The position numbers and the translations under genes are program-made. A stretch of 33,976 nt of DNA from an uncultured Erysipelotrichaceae bacterium. GTDB taxonomy: Bacteria > Bacillota_I > Bacilli_A > Erysipelotrichales > Erysipelotrichaceae. The notes beneath the pieces are model-generated. The model was not told the DNA's origin. It saw only the letters and a program-made list of their open reading frames with translations, and made no database searches. Location of the stretch: positions 1-33,976 of the forward strand of contig CAMVGT010000028.1 of NCBI GenBank assembly GCA_947167125.1, given 5' to 3'. Shown in pieces: positions 15,622-23,789 of the stretch; position 1 is the stretch's first letter, and every line of letters begins with the position of its first letter.

Positions 15622-16542
15622 TTACTGTTCCTCTTCATGTGCAAAGGCAAGATCAATCCTCTGCCCGTCTTTTGAAATGACGGTGCGCTCAAAGATTCCC
15701 CTGATTTCTTCTTCATATTCTTCCGGCTTATGTTCGCTGGGAGAATAATGAGTAAACCAGAGCTGCTTCACATCTGCCTTTTTCGCAAGAGCGGCAGACT
15801 CCTGCATCGTCATGTGTTTGTTTTTCTTTGCCTTTTCCAGACCCTCTTCGCTTCCGTACATGCCTTCCGCGATCAGCAAATCGGCATTCTCTGACATTTC
15901 GGCGATTCTTTCGGTCGGTCTGGTATCGGTCGCATAGACCATGCGGATGCCTTTTCTTTCTGCGCCGAGAACCATTTCCGGCTCATAGACTCTGCCGTTT
16001 GCTTCGACTGTCTGTCCCTTCTGCAGCAATCCCCAGTAGCGCTTTTCAATCCCGGCCGCTTCCGCTTTTGCCGGATCGAATCTGCGGGTGCGGTTCACCG
16101 TAACGGCATATCCGTATGCCGGCACGGAATGACGCAGCGGGAAGGATGTGAATGTCATATCCCCGACCTGAAACGACTGTTCCTTTTCCGAGATCTGCTG
16201 GTAATAGATTTCAAAAGGAACATAGCGGGCGATTAACATCACGCCTTTGAGAAATTCTTCAATTCCTTTGGGACCGATGATCATGATCGGTTCGGTCCGA
16301 TCGGCCTTCGCCATCGACAGCAGCAGTCCGGGCAGACCGGCTGTATGATCGGCGTGATAATGTGTAAAAAAGATTGCGTCAATATGTTTGCAGGAAATGC
16401 CCTGTTCATGAATGGCGATCTGCGTTCCTTCCCCGCAGTCGATCAGGGCCGCTTTTCCTTCGCACCGCAGCCAGCAGGATGTCAGCCAGCGGTCAGGCAG
16501 CGGAACGGTTCCGCCGGTCCCGAGAAGACATACTTCAAGCAT
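15622..16542 (-). CDS. rnz: Ribonuclease Z
   Basis: A 306-aa metallo-beta-lactamase-fold nuclease that removes the 3' trailer of tRNA precursors. The zinc motif THYHADHTAGLPGLL (His61, His63, Asp65, His66) is intact. The further ligands are His138 in PLRHSVPAYGY, Asp in YATDTRP near 205 and His in WFTHYSP near 266. Length is typical of the short bacterial form. The tRNA-Arg in this window encodes its own CCA, so RNase Z would mainly serve CCA-less tRNAs or have other roles. AGAAGG lies just upstream of the ATG. The gene starts 15 bp after the DUF2974 stop. Confidence 0.94.
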   Translation of the reverse strand: MLEVCLLGTGGTVPLPDRWLTSCWLRCEGKAALIDCGEGTQIAIHEQGISCKHIDAIFFTHYHADHTAGLPGLLLSMAKADRTEPIMIIGPKGIEEFLKGVMLIARYVPFEIYYQQISEKEQSFQVGDMTFTSFPLRHSVPAYGYAVTVNRTRRFDPAKAEAAGIEKRYWGLLQKGQTVEANGRVYEPEMVLGAERKGIRMVYATDTRPTERIAEMSENADLLIAEGMYGSEEGLEKAKKNKHMTMQESAALAKKADVKQLWFTHYSPSEHKPEEYEEEIRGIFERTVISKDGQRIDLAFAHEEEQ

Positions 16543-16557
16543 ACCGTTACCTTCTTT

Positions 16558-17619
16558 CTAGCTGTCGGCTCTGATCATGAGCCTTGCAAGATCGCCTGCC
16601 ACATCGCGTGTTTCCTGCGAAGTGTTGGCAAGCGCCTCAAGCACCTTGAGGAATCCTTTTCCCGAAATATCATTCACGCTCTTTGCGCCGCCGGCGCCAA
16701 GGGCATCAAACAGTTCGGAAATAAACAGTTTCCTTCTTTCAATCGTTTCATTGATGGCCCATCTCATGATCGTCTCCATGATTTTATCGGAAATGACGCT
16801 GTTGGCAGGAGCTGTAAGGATCTTCGGCCCATCCAGCTGCCAGTTGATCAGATCATGTTCCATGAGTGCGGTGCCCATGCATTCAACGATCACTGTATCT
16901 TCAAATTCCACTTCATAAATCTTCGAGATGACGCAGAACTCGGGAACCAGCTTTGTGGTGATACCGCGGAACCAGTCAAGACGGCTTACATCAAAGACAT
17001 CCGGCGCAAAGCCCGGCGCGTCCATGATCCATACATGTTCAATCTGCGGACGTTTCTCCGCTTCCAGGCCAGCCAATGCATACATCGCAAGATTGCCGCC
17101 TTTGGAATGGCCGCCGATATGATAAAGAATTCCTTTCTTCATCGAGCGGTTGAGATATTCTCTTGCATACCATTGCGCCTTGGTGAGTGTAAAGGCGATC
17201 ATAAAATCCTCCTGCCATCCGGCAAGGGAATCATCGGTGCCGCGGTATGCGATATAGGCTCTGCCTTCATCATATTCAAAATGGACAGCGGAGAACTGGG
17301 TGCTTGTTGCCTCATCAAAAATACTGACATAATTCTGAATCTTCACATCCCCGAACCGCTTTGACTGATATGCAAGACGGAAAAACTCTTCCTGTCCGCC
17401 ATTCAGTGTTTTCAGTTCATAGGTTCCGTTTTCTTCAATGATTTCCCCTGCCCGCCGCAGTGTCATCGGTTCTTCCGTCACCGAATCCAGTCCGGCATGA
17501 GAGAATTCGACATAGCAGAGCTCATTGAAAATCACCGCATCAATCACATTCAGCGGATCTTTTGAAAACGGGATGTCCCCGCGCCATAAAAGATAGTCTT
17601 CAACATTCATATTTCTCAT
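16558..17619 (-). CDS. DUF2974 (Mbeg1-like) alpha/beta hydrolase, lipase-like
   Basis: A 353-aa protein with an alpha/beta-hydrolase core. The nucleophile elbow GGHSKGG lies at about 169-175 (Ser172), just after ILYHI, in the style of DUF2974 proteins annotated as putative lipases. AYIAYRGTDDSLAGWQEDF near 121-139 is the family's oxyanion-hole region, and a candidate acid/His pair lies downstream (MDAPGF; MEHDLINWQLDG). No signal peptide is seen. It heads the operon with rnz, dagK and the P1 peptidase. A lipase that releases diacylglycerol upstream of a lipid kinase is a plausible pairing, but this is inference. The start at 17619 is chosen because TGC-TATCAT ends 6 nt upstream; there is no Shine-Dalgarno. 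Confidence 0.85.
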   Translation of the reverse strand: MRNMNVEDYLLWRGDIPFSKDPLNVIDAVIFNELCYVEFSHAGLDSVTEEPMTLRRAGEIIEENGTYELKTLNGGQEEFFRLAYQSKRFGDVKIQNYVSIFDEATSTQFSAVHFEYDEGRAYIAYRGTDDSLAGWQEDFMIAFTLTKAQWYAREYLNRSMKKGILYHIGGHSKGGNLAMYALAGLEAEKRPQIEHVWIMDAPGFAPDVFDVSRLDWFRGITTKLVPEFCVISKIYEVEFEDTVIVECMGTALMEHDLINWQLDGPKILTAPANSVISDKIMETIMRWAINETIERRKLFISELFDALGAGGAKSVNDISGKGFLKVLEALANTSQETRDVAGDLARLMIRADS

Positions 17620-17634
17620 ATCGTTATGATAGCA
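17620..17634 (-). promoter_or_regulatory. Extended -10 promoter abutting the DUF2974 start
   Basis: TGC-TATCAT on the minus strand (17634 to 17626) leaves exactly 6 nt before ATG 17619, which puts the expected transcription start on the A of the ATG. No Shine-Dalgarno is present. Confidence 0.5.
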
Positions 17635-17654
17635 GATTCCTTCCCTCATAGACG

Positions 17655-17679
17655 AAAAAAAGGGAGCGCGGCGCTCCCT
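17655..17679 (-). terminator. Terminator of the pyrophosphatase gene
   Basis: A GC-rich stem GGGAGC/GCTCCC (17678-17673 with 17667-17662) with a 5-nt loop is followed by seven T residues on the minus strand. It lies 13 bp past the stop codon and just upstream of the DUF2974 promoter. Confidence 0.92.
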
Positions 17680-17691
17680 GTGAATGATGAA

Positions 17692-19326
17692 TTAAAGATT
17701 CTTGATGAGTTCGCTCAGCTTTGGCATCAGCTGCTGCTTGCGGGAAATGATCTTCGGATCAAATCCGGAATGATCATCGAATACGGTTTCCACAACATCC
17801 TTCATGATGTAGGAAAGCGGACCGTAGAAGATGAACTGGGAACCTTCGCCCATGACATCCGTAAACAGCATGACCAAGAGATCCAGTTTGTTGGCATCCT
17901 GTTCCTTCTCCATATTCGCCTTGAATTCGGGAAGGATCTTCTGCACTTCCTCAATATGGCCGTAGTTTGTCTGGCCGATCGCGAAGCGGTATTTGCCGAT
18001 TTCGTAATTCTTGAGGTCGCGGTTGAGGATTTCATGCGGTGTTGACGCATGCAGGGCAACAGAAGCGCCGAGCATCTCTCTTGCATAAGCCTGCACATCA
18101 TCAATGCCGGCAATCTGCGCAAGGTAGGCAACCGTATCCCTGTCCTCCTGGGTTGTGGTCGCGGATTTGAAATTCAATGTGTCGGAAAGAATCGCAGACA
18201 TCATGATGCCGGCAATGTGCGGTTCCGGCGTCAGGCCTGCTTCCTTAAACAGTCCGGTCACGATCGTGCATGTGCATCCGCATCTGTGGTTGCGGTATTC
18301 AATCGGCAGGTCGGTTGTGACATTTCCGATATGATGGTGGTCCACAATCGCCACGATCTGTGCAGCGTCAAGATGTCCGATCGACTGGTTGACGGCACTG
18401 TGGTCGGTCAGGGCGATCTTTCTTCTCTGGTAATTTCTTGTATGGTAGCGGGCAATCGCGCCGGCGATCTTTCCTTCGCTGTTGAGAACCGGGAAGGAAC
18501 GGACTCTGGAGTTGAACATTTTCGCAGCGACATCATCGATATATTCGTTTTCGGAGAATGTCATGACATCCCTGGTCATGATCTGATCGACGGAATAGCT
18601 TTCGGTAATGACTCTTGCGACATGCATGGTGTTGTGCGGGGTTGCGATAATGGCGCAGCCCTTCTCTTTGGCAAGCGCGATCACTTCATCGCTGACCTGC
18701 TCTCCGCATGTGATGACAAGCACCTTCACTCCTTTTTCGATGAGTGTTTTATGCTTGTCTTCCCCAGAGGATAACAATGCAATGCTGTCCTGCAGGTTGT
18801 AGCGGTTATCATCCAGCTCTTCCAGCGTGATGACAAACACGATGCCGTTATGCTTCACATTTTCCGGACGGTAGAGAATTCTGCCGCCGATGGTTCTTGC
18901 GATGTTGGGAAGCGAGGCCGTCGACATGAGGGTGTTCAGGTCGGTATCCGGATGGATTCTGACACGCGAAAGGTCGCTGGTTGTGACAATGCCGGCAAGC
19001 GTTCCGTCTTCATTGCCGACAAACAGAATTCTGTTCTGTTCCGCCAGCATGACGTGCCAGGCATGATGAACGGTTTCATCCGGGCGGATCATCGAAGGCT
19101 TGTCGAGATCCATTTCACCTAAGGTTACCCGCGCATCGGTTAACAGCAGCGGGTTTTCCAGATTGAAGCGCTTGAGAATGAATTTGGTTTCTTCGTTCAA
19201 AGGACCCTGCCGGCAGGCAATCGCCGGTTTTCCGGTCCGGTTCAGTAAATTCGCATAGGACATCGCCGAGCAGATGGCGTCGCTGTCGGGGTGGCGGTGT
19301 CCGGTTACATAAATATGATTGTCCAT
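17692..19326 (-). CDS. Manganese-dependent inorganic pyrophosphatase with CBS and DRTGG regulatory domains
   Basis: A 543-aa family II pyrophosphatase that hydrolyses PPi to phosphate in the cytoplasm. The N-terminal DHH half opens with the metal motif GHRHPDSDA at 9-17. A regulatory insert follows, with a first CBS segment (about 60-120), a DRTGG-like segment (about 125-225) and a second CBS segment (about 230-300). The catalytic half resumes with IVAIVDHHHIGNV, the CGCTCTIV block and ILSDTLNFKSATTT, and the DHHA2-type C-terminus ends with SRKQQLMP. CBS-PPases of clostridia are inhibited by AMP/ADP and activated by ATP or diadenosine polyphosphates, so activity here probably follows energy charge. 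AGGAG lies 8 nt before the ATG at 19326. It is a single-gene unit. Confidence 0.94.
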   Translation of the reverse strand: MDNHIYVTGHRHPDSDAICSAMSYANLLNRTGKPAIACRQGPLNEETKFILKRFNLENPLLLTDARVTLGEMDLDKPSMIRPDETVHHAWHVMLAEQNRILFVGNEDGTLAGIVTTSDLSRVRIHPDTDLNTLMSTASLPNIARTIGGRILYRPENVKHNGIVFVITLEELDDNRYNLQDSIALLSSGEDKHKTLIEKGVKVLVITCGEQVSDEVIALAKEKGCAIIATPHNTMHVARVITESYSVDQIMTRDVMTFSENEYIDDVAAKMFNSRVRSFPVLNSEGKIAGAIARYHTRNYQRRKIALTDHSAVNQSIGHLDAAQIVAIVDHHHIGNVTTDLPIEYRNHRCGCTCTIVTGLFKEAGLTPEPHIAGIMMSAILSDTLNFKSATTTQEDRDTVAYLAQIAGIDDVQAYAREMLGASVALHASTPHEILNRDLKNYEIGKYRFAIGQTNYGHIEEVQKILPEFKANMEKEQDANKLDLLVMLFTDVMGEGSQFIFYGPLSYIMKDVVETVFDDHSGFDPKIISRKQQLMPKLSELIKNL

Positions 19327-19355
19327 GTTTTTCTCTCCTGGATGCAGCATTTCGA

Positions 19356-19394
19356 ACAGCAGCTCACTGCTGTCCCTGTATTTCTATCATAGCA
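19356..19394 (-). promoter_or_regulatory. Promoter and leader hairpin of the pyrophosphatase gene
   Basis: TGC-TATGAT on the minus strand (19394 to 19386) starts a leader of about 53 nt. The leader contains a 7-bp hairpin ACAGCAG/CTGCTGT with a 4-nt loop (19373-19356). No T-run follows the hairpin, so it is not a terminator; it may stabilise the mRNA. Confidence 0.5.
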
Positions 19395-19460
19395 GAATGT
19401 TGTGAAAAGAGAGACGTCAGGTTGCCAAAAAGGTGATCGCAGTCTCTGCTCAGTTCATAA

Positions 19461-19491
19461 GAAAAACCGGCATGCGCTGCGCATCCCGGTT
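19461..19491 (-). terminator. Terminator of the patatin-dut-map operon
   Basis: The minus strand forms AACCGG/CCGGTT (19491-19486 with 19470-19465), extended inward by ATGCG/CGCAT across one G-G mismatch, then TTTTTC. It lies 8 bp after the map stop codon. Confidence 0.85.
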
Positions 19492-19498
19492 CATATCA

Positions 19499-20353
19499 TC
19501 AATAGGTCAGGATCTCATTTCCGGTTTCGGTGATGAGAATGGTATGTTCCCATTGGGCGCTGTCGCTGCCGTCCTTGGTGGAAATGGTCCAGTCATTATA
19601 AGGATCAATGACAACCGCCGCCTTGCCGAGGTTGATCATCGGTTCGATTGTGATCACCATGCCCGGCACAAGAACCATGCCGCGGCCTTTTGTGCCGACG
19701 TGGGCGACAAACGGATCTTCATGGAAGTCGCATCCGACGCCATGACCGCCGAGTTCCCTGACAACACTGTATCCCTGCTTATGGGCAAACTTCGCGATGG
19801 CCGCTCCGATATCGCCGACATGAGCCCAGGGCTGGGCTGCCGCAATGCCGATTTCCAGCGCTTTCTTTGTGTCTTCAACCAGTTTTCTTCTGACATCCGA
19901 CACATTGCCGATCATGAACATTCTGCTCGCGTCGGCATAATATCCGTCAACGATTGTTGTCGCGTCGACATTGATGATATCGCCGTCATGAATCTTTCTC
20001 AGTTTGGAAGGAATGCCATGGCATACTTCATCATTGACCGATGTGCATACGCTCTTGGGATAGCCTTCAAATCCATAGGGAGCGCATATGCCGCCGTGGG
20101 CATGTGTATATTCCACGACAATGTCGTCGATCTCCTGCGTTGTCATGCCGGCATGGATCCGCTTTGCGACTTCATCGAGAACGCCGGTATTGACCACACC
20201 TGCCCTGCGGATGCCTTCGATCATGGTCGGCCGCTTGATCAGTCTGTCTTCCGGAACATCCTGCCTTCTGTGACGCAGTTCTTCCATCTTCGCATAAATA
20301 TGCGCGGGAATGGGTTCCCGTTCATCAATCTCATCCCAGAGTTTTTCGTCCAT
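19499..20353 (-). CDS. map: Methionine aminopeptidase, type I
   Basis: A 284-aa enzyme that removes the initiator methionine from new proteins. The five metal ligands are present: Asp130 (INVDATT), Asp141 (YYADASR), His204 (LGGHGVG), Glu237 (TIEPMI) and Glu269 (QWEHT). The conserved His112 (VCHGIP) is also seen. The N-terminus carries about 35 extra residues before the catalytic domain (KRPTMIEGIRRAG), longer than E. coli Map and without the cysteines of a zinc-binding SEC-C motif. The start at 20353 has AGGAAAG upstream; the longer reading runs into dut in another frame. It is the last gene of the operon and begins 13 bp after the dut stop. Map is usually next to adk or secY, so this context is unusual and suggests a second, dispersed copy. 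Confidence 0.94.
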   Translation of the reverse strand: MDEKLWDEIDEREPIPAHIYAKMEELRHRRQDVPEDRLIKRPTMIEGIRRAGVVNTGVLDEVAKRIHAGMTTQEIDDIVVEYTHAHGGICAPYGFEGYPKSVCTSVNDEVCHGIPSKLRKIHDGDIINVDATTIVDGYYADASRMFMIGNVSDVRRKLVEDTKKALEIGIAAAQPWAHVGDIGAAIAKFAHKQGYSVVRELGGHGVGCDFHEDPFVAHVGTKGRGMVLVPGMVITIEPMINLGKAAVVIDPYNDWTISTKDGSDSAQWEHTILITETGNEILTY

Positions 20354-20366
20354 ACTTTCCTGCTTT

Positions 20367-20879
20367 CTATCGTGTGGTGCTGCCGATGCCGCCGGTGCGC
20401 TGTGCATCCGCTTCATCATCTTCGGTAATACCGAAGGGCACAAAGATTCCCTGTACCATTCCCTGTCCCGCTTCAACGGTCAGTGTTCTGCCGTCTCTTG
20501 AATCATTGATCAGCTTACACATGATGTGGCCTTCATTGACCGCTTCATAATAGTCTGAATCAATGACGCCGCATGTGTTGTCCAGCTGCATCCGGTATTT
20601 GAAACCGAGCGAGCTGCGCGGGAACAGCAGCAGCACAAATTCGTTCTTTATTTTAGCACGGATTCCGGTCGGAATCAGAATTTGCGAACCGGCTTTCATT
20701 TCAATCCGCACCGGTGCCGTAAAATCATAGCCTGCCGAACCCTTTGTGGCTCTTTGGGGCAGTTTCAGATCATCATAAATCTCTCTGACTGTTTCATCTG
20801 CTGTATCGGGAAATGCTTTTTTCCAGTCTTTTTCAAACTGTTCAAAACTGACTTTTTCAAACTTTGCGATTTTCTGCAT
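20367..20879 (-). CDS. dut: dUTP diphosphatase
   Basis: A 170-aa trimeric-type dUTPase that hydrolyses dUTP to dUMP and PPi, keeping uracil out of DNA and feeding dTMP synthesis. The five motifs appear in order: I SAGYDF (48-53), II PRSSLG (87-92), III GVIDSDYYE (104-112, catalytic Asp107), IV GQGMVQGIFVP (138-148, diverged from the usual QRIAQL), and V RTGGIGSTT (161-169, the flexible C-terminal arm). About 40 residues precede the core and include a helical FEKVSFEQFEKDWKKAF segment, an N-terminal extension common in Bacillota homologues. GGAGG lies 6 nt before the ATG, which starts 1 nt after the patatin stop. Motif IV divergence does not remove the catalytic Asp. Confidence 0.92.
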   Translation of the reverse strand: MQKIAKFEKVSFEQFEKDWKKAFPDTADETVREIYDDLKLPQRATKGSAGYDFTAPVRIEMKAGSQILIPTGIRAKIKNEFVLLLFPRSSLGFKYRMQLDNTCGVIDSDYYEAVNEGHIMCKLINDSRDGRTLTVEAGQGMVQGIFVPFGITEDDEADAQRTGGIGSTTR

Positions 20880-20880
20880 A

Positions 20881-22170
20881 TCATACCTCCGCCAGCTGCC
20901 GCATGGCCATGACAACCGCTTCCGCAAGCGCCTGCTCAAACGGATAGACACTCAGAATCAGAGCGTCTGAGAATACTTTGTGATCGGGATAGAGCACCGC
21001 GTGGAGCAGTTTGGAAACGATTCCCTTCTGATCCAGTGTACGGATGTAGGAAGCGATATCAAGAACCCCCTGCGGGATGTAGGCGTAATCCTCTTCCACG
21101 CATTCGGCAAACTGTGAGAGAACCTGTTTCTGCGCTTCTGAAACGGTCCATACCTTTTCACAATCCAGACCGCACATATCCATCAGCACATCCACCATGC
21201 CGAAGAAGTACTGTTCTTTTGTCAGATGGCTGACATGAAGCTGGTTCCGCAGCCTTTCCGAAATCGCGTCGCTTGCCGCAAAGCGTTCGTTGAACTGGCT
21301 TGCCAGCTTGATCTTTGTTTCAAGCATCATCAGACTGATATACCATTCATCAAAATACTGGTCCAGATCAAACGGTTCAAATGTATAGCGCTCACCCTTG
21401 TAAACGCCGTAGACTTTCATCGTGTCATTGAATCCCAGCACCCTGGCATGTCTCATTTTTTCATGATCGAAATCCAGGAACTGGAACAGTTCTTCATGGG
21501 GATGGATATAGCGGATCATGTAGCGGTCCAGATATTCCGGATGATGCGGGTTCAGTGAAAGATCAATCGCGATCACTTCACGAGCTCCCTTGCGCAGTGC
21601 GTAATCAACCGGGAAGTTGTCAAAATAGCCGCCGTCCACATATTCAACGCCATCAATCACCTTCATCGGGAAAACCGGATAAGCCGCCGCCGAAGCGATC
21701 AGCCAGTCGCCGCCGTTTTCCTTCATCATCTCTTTGGAAACATACACCGGCTCATGTCCTTTTGCGGTGGCGGTGATACAGCCGAAATCGATATCGCTGG
21801 CAAAGAACTTTTCGGGAATATAGTATTTTTCGACCATCTGCTCAAACGGACGGATGTCAACGCCGTGCTGCTGAACCCAGGCACGGAAAGAAGGAATCAG
21901 CTGTTCCCTTTCCTTAAACAGATGGGCAAGATTCATGTCGCTCGGCACAAAGCCGTTGATAAACTGATCTGGTGCGATGTTTTCATACATCTCAATCATA
22001 TTTTCGAAGTCATGCTGGACCAGCATCGCCGCATTGAGCGCGCCGACGCTGGTGCCGGTGATCAGATCATAATCATCTTCACCGATCTGCCGCAGTGCTT
22101 CGATACAGCCGGCCTGATAGATTCCGCGGGTTCCGCCGCCGGCCAGTACAAGTGCTTTTTTCTTTTTCAC
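20881..22170 (-). CDS. Patatin-like phospholipase
   Basis: A 429-aa cytoplasmic protein with the patatin fold. The oxyanion loop is GGGTRG at 11-16, the nucleophile elbow GTSVG has Ser41, and the partner is Asp179 in VDGGYFDNFP. Together they form the Ser-Asp dyad of serine lipases that release fatty acids from membrane lipids. The last 200 residues are helical and match the C-terminal extension common in the RssA/YjjU type of Bacillota. The start codon is GTG at 22170, preceded by GGAGG at 7 nt. An ATG further upstream is not usable in this frame. It heads the operon with dut and map, a grouping with no obvious pathway logic. Confidence 0.92.
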   Translation of the reverse strand: MKKKKALVLAGGGTRGIYQAGCIEALRQIGEDDYDLITGTSVGALNAAMLVQHDFENMIEMYENIAPDQFINGFVPSDMNLAHLFKEREQLIPSFRAWVQQHGVDIRPFEQMVEKYYIPEKFFASDIDFGCITATAKGHEPVYVSKEMMKENGGDWLIASAAAYPVFPMKVIDGVEYVDGGYFDNFPVDYALRKGAREVIAIDLSLNPHHPEYLDRYMIRYIHPHEELFQFLDFDHEKMRHARVLGFNDTMKVYGVYKGERYTFEPFDLDQYFDEWYISLMMLETKIKLASQFNERFAASDAISERLRNQLHVSHLTKEQYFFGMVDVLMDMCGLDCEKVWTVSEAQKQVLSQFAECVEEDYAYIPQGVLDIASYIRTLDQKGIVSKLLHAVLYPDHKVFSDALILSVYPFEQALAEAVVMAMRQLAEV

Positions 22171-22191
22171 GGGAATACCTCCCTCTGCATT

Positions 22192-22219
22192 ATGATAGTC
22201 ATTTTTCCTTTCAAAGCAA
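22192..22219 (-). promoter_or_regulatory. Promoter of the patatin-dut-map operon
   Basis: TTGCTT (22219-22214), a 16-bp spacer and TATCAT (22197-22192) lie on the minus strand. The leader would be about 15 nt and contains the GGAGG. Confidence 0.45.
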
Positions 22220-22370
22220 CTGACAGTGCCACGTACACATCGATTTTGTTCAGGATCCTTTCCGGTATCTCTGTTTTAATGTGCATGCATGAAGAACCGC
22301 GCTGTATTTTATCAATGCACAAACGCCTTTCTTCGATAAAAGAGGACAGAACGATTGCCTGAATTTGCGG

Positions 22371-22395
22371 TATAATGGACTCTGATTTACGGAGG
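22371..22395 (+). promoter_or_regulatory. -10 and RBS of ddl
   Basis: TATAAT at 22371-22376 is followed by GGAGG at 22391-22395, 7 nt before the ATG. No convincing -35 is present, and no regulatory element is recognised in the rest of the 232-bp divergent gap (22171-22402). Confidence 0.55.
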
Positions 22396-22402
22396 TCATT
22401 CA

Positions 22403-23632
22403 ATGAAACTCAATGTAGCGGTTTTCTTCGGCGGCGAATCCGTCGAACATGAAGTATCCGTCATCTCCGCCCACCAGGCGATGGATGCGCTGGATCATTC
22501 GAAATACAATGTCATTCCCATCTATATTTCCAAAGACAGAAGACTCTTCACGGCTGAAGGCATGGGCGATATCCATTTCTTCACCGGCAGAAAGCTTGAC
22601 GCGGTGATTGCCGACAGCACGGAAATCTATCTGGTCCGTGAAAACAACAGCGCTGTGATCAAGCCGGTCAAGACAAAGATGTTCGGTGCCAAAGAACTCG
22701 GCACAATCGATATTGCGATTCCTGTCATGCACGGCACAAACGGCGAAGACGGAACCATCCAGGGCTATCTGGAAATGCTGAAGATTCCGTATGCCGGATG
22801 CGATCTCTTCGGCGCGGCGGTAGGTCAGGACAAGGTCCTGATGAAGCATATCCTTGCGGACGCGGGTCTGCCGATGGCCAACTGGTTCTGGGTCTATGGA
22901 AATGAAATCGATGACCACGAAGAAGAAGTTCTCGCAAAAGTTCATAAGCTCATCTACCCGGTCATCCTGAAACCGGCAAGAACCGGCTCTTCCGTCGGTA
23001 TCTCCATCGCCCATAACGATGAAGAATATCTGGAATGCTTCGCTGACGCAAGACAGTATGATGAAAAGGTCATTACCGAAAAAGTAATCCGTCCGATGCG
23101 TGAAATCAACTGCTCCGTTCTCGGCGACGGATACAGCTGCGAAACCAGCGTTCTTGAAGAAGTCAGCTCCGTATCCAAAGACGAGCTGCTGAACTTCAAG
23201 GATAAATATCAGGGCGGCGGAAAAGCTGCCAAGGGTGTCAAGTCCTCCGGCTCCAAGGGTGCCGGCATGGCTTCCACCGCAAGAATTGTCCCCGCTCCCC
23301 TTACCAAAGCGGAAACCGATCATATCTACGATCTGGCAAAGAAAACATTCCGCGCGCTCGGCGCTGCCGGCGTATGCCGCATTGACTTCATGATGGACGC
23401 GGACACCAAGCATGTCTATGTCAATGAAATCAATACCATCCCGGGCTCCCTTGCCTTCTATCTCTGGACCGCAAAAGGCGTCAGCTTCACAGAGCTGATG
23501 GACAGACTCGTCGCCCTTGCCCGCGACAGGGAAAGAAGACGTTCGAGAATGACAACCTCCTTTGACACCGACCTGCTGCTCAACTACCAGGCAGGCGGCG
23601 GAGCCAAAGGCGCAAAAGGCGCAAAAGGCTGA
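22403..23632 (+). CDS. ddl: D-alanine--D-alanine ligase
   Basis: A 409-aa ATP-grasp enzyme that joins two D-alanines for peptidoglycan precursors. The N-terminal GGESVEHEVSVISA (10-23, Glu15) binds the first D-Ala. The ATP-grasp blocks include VILKPARTGSSVGI near 191-204, and RIDFMMDAD with NEINTIPGS carries the Mg ligands near 328-355. Between FKDKYQ and the conserved RIVPA is a Gly/Lys/Ser-rich insert (about 273-293), longer than in E. coli DdlB. The protein ends in a low-complexity tail of three Ala-Lys-Gly units after a Gly run. Both extras are basic and likely flexible. It is a single-gene unit closed by a strong terminator. Confidence 0.95.
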   Translation: MKLNVAVFFGGESVEHEVSVISAHQAMDALDHSKYNVIPIYISKDRRLFTAEGMGDIHFFTGRKLDAVIADSTEIYLVRENNSAVIKPVKTKMFGAKELGTIDIAIPVMHGTNGEDGTIQGYLEMLKIPYAGCDLFGAAVGQDKVLMKHILADAGLPMANWFWVYGNEIDDHEEEVLAKVHKLIYPVILKPARTGSSVGISIAHNDEEYLECFADARQYDEKVITEKVIRPMREINCSVLGDGYSCETSVLEEVSSVSKDELLNFKDKYQGGGKAAKGVKSSGSKGAGMASTARIVPAPLTKAETDHIYDLAKKTFRALGAAGVCRIDFMMDADTKHVYVNEINTIPGSLAFYLWTAKGVSFTELMDRLVALARDRERRRSRMTTSFDTDLLLNYQAGGGAKGAKGAKG

Positions 23633-23647
23633 TTTATCAACCGCATG

Positions 23648-23674
23648 AAACCGCATGGATTGTGCGGTTTTTTC
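23648..23674 (+). terminator. Terminator of ddl
   Basis: The stem AAACCGCA/TGCGGTTT (23648-23655 and 23663-23670) with a 7-nt loop is followed by further T residues. It lies 16 bp after the ddl stop. Confidence 0.88.
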
Positions 23675-23688
23675 TTTTTCCTTATGTG

Positions 23689-23697
23689 TGCTATACT
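23689..23697 (+). promoter_or_regulatory. Extended -10 promoter of acpS-deoD
   Basis: TGC-TATACT at 23689-23697 is a strong extended -10. The leader to the acpS start is about 86 nt. It contains a weak AT-rich hairpin (AAAAACA/TGTTTTT near 23731-23751) whose role is unclear. Confidence 0.5.
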
Positions 23698-23789
23698 TTG
23701 AAAAGAAGCACAGCGTCCTGATATCATCTGAAAAACACAATGCATGTTTTTTTATGAACGCGGGGCCCGATGGGAAGAATGAGGATGAA

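Noticed and set aside
19356-19373. A riboswitch or attenuator in the pyrophosphatase leader
   Set aside because: Only one 7-bp hairpin exists in a leader of about 53 nt, with no T-run or competing structure.
22167-22403. A 78-codon minus-strand reading frame upstream of the patatin gene whose TGA overlaps the patatin GTG
   Set aside because: It opens with TTG at the ddl start, runs through both promoters, and has no ribosome-binding site or recognisable domain.
23600-23632. A CRISPR-like or tandem-repeat array at the end of ddl
   Set aside because: The short 9-bp repeats are codons for Ala-Lys-Gly in frame with ddl; there are no spacers.
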